NCBI RefSeq assembly: GCF_025144145.1
Contig: NZ_CP083546.1
Location: 753,501 to 817,500 of the forward strand
DNA: 64,000 bases
Source of the DNA: Leisingera sp. M658
Lineage (GTDB): Bacteria > Pseudomonadota > Alphaproteobacteria > Rhodobacterales > Rhodobacteraceae
Direction of reading: 5' to 3'
Shown: one piece after another, positions 57,910 through 64,000 of the stretch
Layout of the letters: the number at the start of each line of letters is the position of its first letter
Position numbering within the stretch: the first letter of the stretch is position 1
Notes under the pieces: generated by a model
What the model saw: the letters and a program-made list of their open reading frames with translations, nothing else
Told to the model about the DNA's origin: nothing
Database searches by the model: none
Position numbers and translations under genes: made by a program

Positions 57910-60369
57910 TCATTCAGCCGGAGTGAGCTCCGCGTCGCTACGGGGCAGCAGGCTTTCGGGGTCATAAGCGGGGGCGCCCAGGATCCGGCCCTTGCGCGGG
58001 GTGCCTGCGATGATCACCTCAACCTCGGTGCCCGGCACATTGGCGTTCGGATTCACGTAGGCGAAGGCCAGGATCTTGCCGACGGTATGGCCATAGGCGA
58101 CCGAGGCGGTGGAACCCGCGACCTGACCATCCAGCAGGACGGCTTCACCGCCATGGCCGTCCGTGACGCCGTCTGGCTCAATCTCCAGATAGGCGCAGAC
58201 CCAGGGCTTGTCAGCGTCGTTCAGCGTCTTGTCCTTGCCCAAGTAAGCCTTGTCGGTGCGGGCAAAGCGCAGCACGTCCGCCTCGGCCAGGGTCACTTCG
58301 TTGGTGAGTTCGCCCGCACCCTTGAAACCCTTCTCCATCCGCATCGCGTTCATCGCGAAGGAGCCGTAGTCGGCAATGCCATGCGCCTCACCCGCGGCCC
58401 ACAGCGCGTCATAGACCGCCAGGGCGCTGCCGCGCGGGATGTGCAGTTCCCAGCCAAGTTCCCCCGCATAAGACATCCGGAAGGCCCAGAGCTTATGGCC
58501 TGCAACTTCGATCTGTTGCGCGGTCAGCCACTTGAAACCGGCGTTTGTCAGGTCCGCATCGGTGCAGCCGCCCAGGACCCTGCGGGCTTTCGGGCCGTTG
58601 AGAGCGATGGCAGCCCAATCGGTGGACAGCGTTGTGATTTCCACCTCTTCACCCGCGCGGTTCTGGTTCAGGCGGTCCAGCAGCCGCTGTTCAAAGAAGG
58701 CGGCGCAGACCAGGTAGTAGCGGCCCTCCGCCAGCTTCACCACGGTGGTTTCCAGCTCGATCCGGCCGCGGCGGTTCAGCATGTGGGTGAGGGCGATGCC
58801 ACCCGCCTTTTGCGGCAGGCGGTTGGCGGTCAGCCGGTCCAGCAGGGCGGCGGCGCCGGGGCCTGAAACTTCGACTTTGGTGAAGGCGGAGATGTCCATG
58901 ATACCCACGCCCTCGCGCACGGCCTTGCACTCCAAGCCGACCATATGGTGCACTTCGTTGCGCTTGAAGGAATAGTGGTCGCGTTGCTCCACACCGTTCC
59001 TGGCAAACCAGCGCGGGCGCTCGTGGCCGTAGACTTCCTCATAGACCGCGCCTTTGTCCTTCAGCCGCTCATAAAGCGGCGAGGGTTTGATTGGGCGGCC
59101 CGCCAGGCGGTTGAAATGCGGGAAGGGGATCTCGTGGCGCAGCTTGTAGTCCTCATGCGCCTTGGTCACCTGCCAGTCTTTGGTGGCGTAGGCGCCGAAA
59201 CGGCGCGGGTCGTAGTCGCGCATCGAGATGTCGGCGGCGCCATGCACCATCCAGCGGGCCAGCTCGCGGGACAGGCCCGGACCCCAGCCGATGCCGATCT
59301 GGGTGCCGCAGCAGCACCAGTAGTTTTTGACGCCCGGCGCCGGGCCGATCAGCGGGTTGCCATCGGGGGGATGCGAGATCGCGCCATGCACCTCGCGCTG
59401 GATGCCGAGGTCGGCGAAGACCGGCATCCGGTTCAGGCTTTCCTCCAGCCAGGGCATCACCCGGTCGTAATCGGCATCAAACAGCCAGTTTTCGTAGTCC
59501 CATGGGCAGTGGTCGTGCCAGACCGAATTGCTGCCTTCCTTCTCATAAATCCCGATCAGGCCGCGCTTCTGCTCCATGCGGATATAGCCCGAGACCTGTC
59601 TGTCGTCGCGGATCACCGGCAGTTCCTTGTCCAGCGCCTCGAACTCCGGCACCGGTTCGGTCACGAAATAGTGGTGGGTCATCGAGGTCATCGGGAGCTG
59701 CAGCCCGGACCATTCGCCCATCTGGCGGGCATAGGTGCCGCCTGCGTTCACGACATGCTCGCAAGTAATGGTGCCCTTTTCCGTTTCCACGATCCATTCG
59801 CCATTGTTGGACTGGGTGATATTTGTTGCGCGGCAATGGCGGATGATGCGGGCACCAAGCTGGCGGGCGCCTGCGGCTAGTGCCATGGTGACGCCTGAAG
59901 GGTCCACGTGGCCGTCGTCCGGGGTGTGCAGCGCGCCCAGAACGCCGTCGAGGTTGTAGAAGGGGTGCTGCTCGGCGACCCTATCCGGTCCAACAAGTTC
60001 GATGTTGAACCCCAGCGAGCGCCCGACGGACAGGGTGTGGCGCAGCCAGTCCATTTCATCCTCGGTATAGGCCAGGCGGAACGAGCCGCAACCGTGCCAG
60101 GTCACCGCCTGGCCGGTCTCTTCCTCCAGCTTCCCGGAATAGAGGCCGATGTTATAGTCGACGCATTTGCCAAGGCCGAAAGAGCTGGTGGAATGGGTGA
60201 TCTGTCCCGCCGCGTGCCAGGTCGAGCCGGAAGTCAGCTCGGCCTTTTCCAGCAGAACCACCTCCGGGCCCCAACCCTCATGTGCCAGGTGATAGGCCAG
60301 GCCCACCCCCATCACGCCGCCGCCCACGATGACCACGCGAGCCTGTGTCGGGAATTCATTCTCAGCCAT
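57910..60369 (-). CDS. FAD-dependent oxidoreductase with C-terminal GcvT domain (dimethylglycine/sarcosine dehydrogenase type)
   Basis: An 819-residue demethylase-type enzyme. DAO domain (about 8-380): FAD site VVIVGGGVMGVGLAYHLAH, then LTSGSTWHAAGQI whose His is the covalent flavin link in DMGDH/SarDH. FAO_M linker (about 385-440), then GcvT and its C-terminal barrel (about 440-815; ECKAVREGVGIMDISAFTKVEVSGPGAAALLDRL, YAGELGWELHIPRGSALAVYDALW, GAGELTNEVTLAEADVLRFA). It oxidises an N-methyl group and passes it to tetrahydrofolate. AGGAA precedes ATG 60369. First gene of the leftward operon. Confidence 0.92.
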   Translation of the reverse strand: MAENEFPTQARVVIVGGGVMGVGLAYHLAHEGWGPEVVLLEKAELTSGSTWHAAGQITHSTSSFGLGKCVDYNIGLYSGKLEEETGQAVTWHGCGSFRLAYTEDEMDWLRHTLSVGRSLGFNIELVGPDRVAEQHPFYNLDGVLGALHTPDDGHVDPSGVTMALAAGARQLGARIIRHCRATNITQSNNGEWIVETEKGTITCEHVVNAGGTYARQMGEWSGLQLPMTSMTHHYFVTEPVPEFEALDKELPVIRDDRQVSGYIRMEQKRGLIGIYEKEGSNSVWHDHCPWDYENWLFDADYDRVMPWLEESLNRMPVFADLGIQREVHGAISHPPDGNPLIGPAPGVKNYWCCCGTQIGIGWGPGLSRELARWMVHGAADISMRDYDPRRFGAYATKDWQVTKAHEDYKLRHEIPFPHFNRLAGRPIKPSPLYERLKDKGAVYEEVYGHERPRWFARNGVEQRDHYSFKRNEVHHMVGLECKAVREGVGIMDISAFTKVEVSGPGAAALLDRLTANRLPQKAGGIALTHMLNRRGRIELETTVVKLAEGRYYLVCAAFFEQRLLDRLNQNRAGEEVEITTLSTDWAAIALNGPKARRVLGGCTDADLTNAGFKWLTAQQIEVAGHKLWAFRMSYAGELGWELHIPRGSALAVYDALWAAGEAHGIADYGSFAMNAMRMEKGFKGAGELTNEVTLAEADVLRFARTDKAYLGKDKTLNDADKPWVCAYLEIEPDGVTDGHGGEAVLLDGQVAGSTASVAYGHTVGKILAFAYVNPNANVPGTEVEVIIAGTPRKGRILGAPAYDPESLLPRSDAELTPAE

Positions 60370-60420
60370 TTCGCTGTTCCTGATTGCAATGCGCTTTTCT
60401 GCTCGACAGGCTAATTCCAT

Positions 60421-60454
60421 ATTTGTACCATCGTCAATCATGAATGGCACAAAT
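60421..60454. promoter_or_regulatory. Inverted repeat overlapping the rpiR start, candidate operator for both divergent operons
   Basis: ATTTGTACCAT (60421-60431) and ATGGCACAAAT (60444-60454) are inverted repeats matching at 10 of 11 positions around 12 bases. The site lies 52-85 bp before the FAD-enzyme start and covers the ATG of the rpiR gene (60440). It is AT-rich compared with its surroundings and probably binds the RpiR protein. Confidence 0.65.
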
Positions 60455-61327
60455 GTATCACTGACTGTTTTGGAGCGCCTCACGGAAGAGTGGGATGCGC
60501 TGACCCCCGAGGCCCAGAAGGCGGCCCGCTATGTGCTGGAAAACCCTGCGGATGTCGGGGTTTCCACCGTGCGCGAGATTGCCGGGGCGGCCAATGTGAA
60601 GCCCAACACCTTTGTCCGCATGGCGCGGCAGGTGGGCTTTGAAGGCTATGAGGATTTCCGCGCCCCTTTCCGCGAGGCGATTCGCAAAGGCGGGGTGTCG
60701 TTTCCCGACCGCGCCCGCTGGCTGCAGGATACGGCCAAGTCCGGTGAGCTGGGCGCGCTTTATGCCGATATGGCGGGTGCTGCGATCCGCAATATCGAAG
60801 ACACCTTTGCAGGGATCGACGCCAGCGCTTTGGAGGCAGCAGCGCATGCGATTTGGAATTCCCGCCAGGTGTTCACGCTGGGCGTCGGCGTCAACAACGC
60901 CAATGCCCGCAATTTCACCTATCTTGCCTCAACCGGCATGAAGCAATTCCACGCCATCCCGCGGCCCGGCTCGACGGCGGTGGATGACCTTGCCTGGGCG
61001 GACGGCCAGGATGTGCTGATCGCGATGACCTGCAAGCCCTACCGGGCCGAGGTGATCGAGGCGGTCCAGATCGCGCGCGAACAAGGGGTCGCCATTATCG
61101 GGGTCTCCGACAGCCCCGCCAGCCCGGTGGTCCTGAATGCGGATCATGGTTTTGTTGTTGCAGTGGATACGCCGCAATTCTTCCCTTCATCCGTCTCGAC
61201 AATCGCTTTTCTGGAAACGCTGCTGTCCTTTGTGATTGCTGTCTCCAGCGAGGAAATCGTCGCGCGGGTGGAGAAATTCCACAAACGCCGGCACCAGCTT
61301 GGCATCTACGCGGAGGACCCTGAATGA
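60440..61327 (+). CDS. MurR/RpiR family transcriptional regulator
   Basis: A 295-residue regulator: HTH_6 domain (VLERLTEEWDALTPEAQKAARYVLENPADVGVSTVREIAGAANVKPNTFVRMARQVGFEGYEDF) and SIS domain (about 130-265; VFTLGVGVNNANARNFTYLA, DVLIAMTCKPYRAEVIEA, GVAIIGVSDSPASPVVL). The ATG at 60440 has no Shine-Dalgarno sequence and lies in an inverted repeat, so translation may be leaderless or weak. It overlaps the Rieske gene by four bases (ATGA). It most likely controls the two divergent operons of the island. Confidence 0.88.
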   Translation: MNGTNVSLTVLERLTEEWDALTPEAQKAARYVLENPADVGVSTVREIAGAANVKPNTFVRMARQVGFEGYEDFRAPFREAIRKGGVSFPDRARWLQDTAKSGELGALYADMAGAAIRNIEDTFAGIDASALEAAAHAIWNSRQVFTLGVGVNNANARNFTYLASTGMKQFHAIPRPGSTAVDDLAWADGQDVLIAMTCKPYRAEVIEAVQIAREQGVAIIGVSDSPASPVVLNADHGFVVAVDTPQFFPSSVSTIAFLETLLSFVIAVSSEEIVARVEKFHKRRHQLGIYAEDPE

Positions 61328-62424
61328 ACGCAGCCCCGATCCATTCTCTTGAGGCGCGGTATTACATCGACCCGGTCCTCTTTGAGGCTGAGCGCAAGGG
61401 CCTTTTGGCGCGCAGCTGGCAGTTTGCCGGCCACGCCAGCCAGCTGGAAAACACCGGCGACTATTTCGCCTTTGAGATGGCCGGCGAAAACCTGTTCAGC
61501 ATCAAGGGGCGCGATGGCGAAATCCGCACCTTCTATAATGTCTGCCAGCACCGTGCCCATCAGCTTGTCTCGGGGATCGGCACCACGCGGGTTGTGGTCT
61601 GCCCCTATCACGCCTGGACCTATGAGCTGACCGGCCAGCTGCGCGCCGGGCCGAACCTCAAATCGGTTCAGGGGTTCGACAAATCCAAGGTTTGCCTGAC
61701 CGAAGTCCGCACCGAGGTTTTCCTCGGCTTTATCTTTGTGAACCTCGACCCGGAGGCACGGCCGATGGAGGACTGGTTCCCGAATGTGCGGGCTGAGCTG
61801 GAGAGTTTTGTCCCCAATTGGGCGGACCTGAAGCCGTTGGAATGGGTGGGTATTCCGGAGGCCTGCAATTGGAAAGTTTCCGTTGAAAACTACTCTGAAT
61901 GCTACCACTGCAGCTTGAACCACCCGACCTTCTCCACGGGGGTGATCAAGCCGGAAACCTATGACATCCAGCCTCAGGGCTACTGCCTGCGCCACACCAC
62001 CGAGTGCAATTCGCTGGACCAGATGACTTATGACATCAACTCCGGTTTTGAAAACAACGAGAAATATTCCAGCTGGTTCCTCTGGCCGATGTTCTCCTTT
62101 CAGGTCTACCCGGGCAATCTGCTGAACACCTATCACTGGCGGGCAGTGGACGCTGATCACGTGGTGGTTTGGCGCGGCTGGTATTCCAACGGCGGCGAGG
62201 ACAATGAAACCGTGCGCCGGATGGCGGTTCAGGACCGGGCAACTACGGTAGAGGAGGATATCCACCTGGTGGAGTCCGTCCAGCGCGGCCTCAAAAGCCG
62301 CGGCTATGTTCCCGGACCCTTGGTGGTTGATCCCTCTTGCGGAGTGAACTCGGAACATTCAATCCTGCATCTTCAGAAGTGGATGCGTGAAGCGGCAGAC
62401 CACGATCTTGCAGCAGGGACCTAA
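61324..62424 (+). CDS. Rieske non-haem iron oxygenase alpha subunit (betaine demethylase type)
   Basis: A 366-residue oxygenase. The Rieske 2Fe-2S centre is CQHRAHQL plus CPYHAWTY (about 79-102). The mononuclear iron site reads WKVSVENYSECYHCSLNHPTF, the pattern of choline/glycine betaine/stachydrine oxygenases, which strip an N-methyl as formaldehyde. The remaining part is the usual catalytic fold. No reductase gene is in view; electrons must come from a reductase outside the window. It pairs naturally with the FAD/GcvT demethylase encoded divergently. Confidence 0.9.
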   Translation: MNAAPIHSLEARYYIDPVLFEAERKGLLARSWQFAGHASQLENTGDYFAFEMAGENLFSIKGRDGEIRTFYNVCQHRAHQLVSGIGTTRVVVCPYHAWTYELTGQLRAGPNLKSVQGFDKSKVCLTEVRTEVFLGFIFVNLDPEARPMEDWFPNVRAELESFVPNWADLKPLEWVGIPEACNWKVSVENYSECYHCSLNHPTFSTGVIKPETYDIQPQGYCLRHTTECNSLDQMTYDINSGFENNEKYSSWFLWPMFSFQVYPGNLLNTYHWRAVDADHVVVWRGWYSNGGEDNETVRRMAVQDRATTVEEDIHLVESVQRGLKSRGYVPGPLVVDPSCGVNSEHSILHLQKWMREAADHDLAAGT

Positions 62425-62429
62425 CGAAT

Positions 62430-63884
62430 ATGACACAGCTAGATGCCGAATGGCTGAATTACATCGACGGCGCCTGGGTGCCCGGCGGGGCAGGGTGGAT
62501 TGATGTCACCAACCCGGCCAACGGCGAACTGCTGGCCCGCCAGGCGCTGGCTGATGCCGCCGACGTGGACCGCGCCGTGCAGGCTGCCCGCCGGCTGCAT
62601 CTTTCAGGGGAGCTGTCATCGCTGCGCCCGATTGCGCGCGGACGCATGGTGCAGGCGATGGGCCGCTACCTCTTGGACAATCTCGACGAGATCGCCCGTG
62701 TCCTGACACTGGAGCAAGGCAAGCCGCTGTGGGAATCCCGGACCGAGGTCGAAGGCGCCGCGCTCTATTTCGAATACTACGGCAATCAGGCCAGCACCGT
62801 CGAAGGCCGCTCGATCCCGCTGGGTGGCGGTTACTTCGACTGGACCGAGAATGAGCCGATGGGCGTCTCTGCCCAGATCATCCCCTGGAACTACCCGGTG
62901 GAGATGACCGCGCGTTCGCTGTCGGCTGCACTTGCCACCGGCAACGCTTGCGTGATCAAAACGCCGGAACTCACCCCGCTCACCAATGCCTGGCTCGCCC
63001 GCGCAGCCGAGGCTGCCGGTTTTCCGGCTGGCGCGGTCAATATCCTCTGCGGTTATGGCCACGAAGCGGGCGCGGCACTTTCCGGCCACAGCCAGGTGAA
63101 CCAGATCGTCTTTACCGGCTCAGTGCCCACCGGCATCCGTATCGCCACCGCAGCGGCACAGAATGTGGTCCCTTGCGTGCTTGAGCTTGGCGGCAAATCC
63201 GCCGCCATCGTGCATGAGGACGCCGACCTCGACGCGTTTGAGAATGACATCCGCTGGGGTATCTATTTCAACGCAGGCCAGGTGTGCAGCGCCATGAGCC
63301 GGGTGATCGTGCACGAAAGCCGCCATGACGAGCTGGTCGAGCGCGCGGTGAATGTGGCCAGCAGCCTGAACGTTGGCCCCGGCATCGACCGGCCGGAGTT
63401 TGGTGCCAATATGGGTGCGATGGTCTCGATGCCTCAGCGCGACCGCGCCCTGGGCTTCGTCCAGCAGGCGCAGGCAGACGGTGCCACCGTTGCCACCGGT
63501 GGCACGCCTGTTGGCAATGCGGGTGCGTTCCTGGCCCCGACCGTTGTTTCCGGCATCACCCCGAACGACAGCATCGCCAGCGAGGAAATCTTCGGCCCCG
63601 TCCTGTCGGTGCTCAAGTTCCAATCCGATGCCGAGGCGATCGCGATCGCCAACAGCACCGAATACGGGCTGGTCGGCGGCGTCTTCACCCGCGACCTGGA
63701 CCGCGCCACCCGCTGCGCTCGCCAGCTCCGCGCAGGCCAGGTGTTTGTGAACGAATGGTATGCCGGCGGGGTCGAAACCCCCTTTGGCGGCTACGGCAAA
63801 TCCGGCTACGGCCGCGAAAAGGGCCGCGAGGCGCTGTGGAACTACGTGCAGACCAAGAACATCGCCATGAGATTGAGAGGCTGA
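62430..63884 (+). CDS. NAD(P)+-dependent aldehyde dehydrogenase
   Basis: A 484-residue aldehyde dehydrogenase: IIPWNYPVEMTARSLSAALATGN, Glu in VLELGGKSAAIVHEDADL, nucleophile in NAGQVCSAMSRVIVHES, and EIFGPVLSVLKF; C-terminus NEWYAGGVETPFGGYGKSGYGREKG. It starts five bases after the Rieske gene. Substrate could be a semialdehyde from ring opening or an amine-derived aldehyde of the same pathway; formaldehyde is less likely for this branch. Confidence 0.9.
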   Translation: MTQLDAEWLNYIDGAWVPGGAGWIDVTNPANGELLARQALADAADVDRAVQAARRLHLSGELSSLRPIARGRMVQAMGRYLLDNLDEIARVLTLEQGKPLWESRTEVEGAALYFEYYGNQASTVEGRSIPLGGGYFDWTENEPMGVSAQIIPWNYPVEMTARSLSAALATGNACVIKTPELTPLTNAWLARAAEAAGFPAGAVNILCGYGHEAGAALSGHSQVNQIVFTGSVPTGIRIATAAAQNVVPCVLELGGKSAAIVHEDADLDAFENDIRWGIYFNAGQVCSAMSRVIVHESRHDELVERAVNVASSLNVGPGIDRPEFGANMGAMVSMPQRDRALGFVQQAQADGATVATGGTPVGNAGAFLAPTVVSGITPNDSIASEEIFGPVLSVLKFQSDAEAIAIANSTEYGLVGGVFTRDLDRATRCARQLRAGQVFVNEWYAGGVETPFGGYGKSGYGREKGREALWNYVQTKNIAMRLRG

Positions 63885-63885
63885 G

Positions 63886-64000
63886 ATGAGCACATTTGAC
63901 GAAGACCTGTTCCTGAAGGGCATGGAGCAGCGCAAGGCGACGCTTGGCGCGGAATACGTCGAAAGCAATCTGGCCGCGGCGGATGATTTCAGCCGCCCTT
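63886..64000 (+). CDS. carboxymuconolactone decarboxylase family protein, N-terminal part (cut by window edge)
   Basis: Only 38 residues are in the window. They read FDEDLFLKGMEQRKATLGAEYVESN then LAAADDFSRP, the N-terminal pattern of PcaC/CMD proteins (x-GAEYV-x-x-x-L-x-x-ADDF). It begins two bases after the aldehyde dehydrogenase stop (TGAG-ATG), so it is in the same operon. CMD-family proteins include decarboxylases and AhpD-like thiol peroxidases; this form is close to the gamma-carboxymuconolactone branch. Its job here is unknown. Confidence 0.72.
   Translation, partial: MSTFDEDLFLKGMEQRKATLGAEYVESNLAAADDFSRP

Noticed and set aside
57811..57913. Longer N-terminus for the MDR oxidoreductase
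   Set aside because: The extra 34 codons read through dispersed repeat copy E; the family Met at 57811 with AAGGG ahead is the better start.
1..64000. CRISPR arrays, prophage, insertion sequences, rRNA or tRNA genes
   Set aside because: No regular short direct repeats with spacers, no transposase or phage gene and no tRNA-like cloverleaf were seen; the repeats found are extragenic palindromes.

Overview
The window is a dense, high-GC stretch of an alphaproteobacterial chromosome. Gene content and style point to the marine Roseobacter group (Rhodobacterales, Leisingera/Phaeobacter/Ruegeria-like): a paaABCDE phenylacetyl-CoA epoxidase set, TRAP and tripartite tricarboxylate transporters, an alphaproteobacterial phosphonate transporter with two PhnE permeases, cupins of the DMSP-lyase family, and short GC-rich intergenic repeats. 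Genus is an inference; no rRNA or tRNA gene, phage, transposase or CRISPR array was seen.

Layout. 1-1663: end of a BMP-type ABC uptake locus (ATPase cut by the window edge). 1819-5753: housekeeping genes (rimI-tsaB, nfuA-like, a DsbA-fold isomerase, universal stress protein, class IV aminotransferase). 6096-11896: phenylacetate operon (3-oxoadipyl-CoA thiolase, paaABCDE and an extra PaaA/PaaC-like protein) behind a perfect inverted repeat. 12071-21043: GNAT, sulfatase with GntR regulator, and a set resembling the gamma-glutamyl polyamine route (PuuD-like amidotransferase, glutamine synthetase-like ligase, class III aminotransferase, IclR regulator) plus a P450. 21217-29430: TctCBA transporter, aldehyde dehydrogenase, a Tm-1-like protein and a bifunctional beta-oxidation enzyme. 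29615-35302: rpe and a phnCDEE transporter with a hexapeptide acetyltransferase behind a Pho-box-like site. 35524-39415: Mrp ATPase, GAPDH divergent from a LacI regulator, and a small unknown protein.

39485-48636 is a catabolic operon (N-formylglutamate amidohydrolase-like hydrolase, TRAP transporter, glutamine synthetase-like ligase, aldehyde dehydrogenase, iron alcohol dehydrogenase) divergent from an RpiR regulator, with a 32-bp inverted repeat between them. The gene set suggests gamma-glutamylation of an imported amino alcohol, oxidation of the alcohol, then hydrolysis.

48724-64000 is the most interesting part. A second RpiR regulator sits between two divergent, tightly overlapping operons. 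Leftwards: a FAD/GcvT-type demethylase, an MDR oxidoreductase, two cupins of the DMSP-lyase-like family and three different enolase-superfamily enzymes. Rightwards: RpiR, a betaine-type Rieske oxygenase, an aldehyde dehydrogenase and a carboxymuconolactone-decarboxylase-family gene. An aminotransferase, an Ldh_2-family dehydrogenase and a RidA protein lie beside it. I read this as a pathway for a methylated osmolyte, with a hydroxyproline-betaine-like compound as the leading guess and DMSP-type lyase chemistry as an alternative or side activity.
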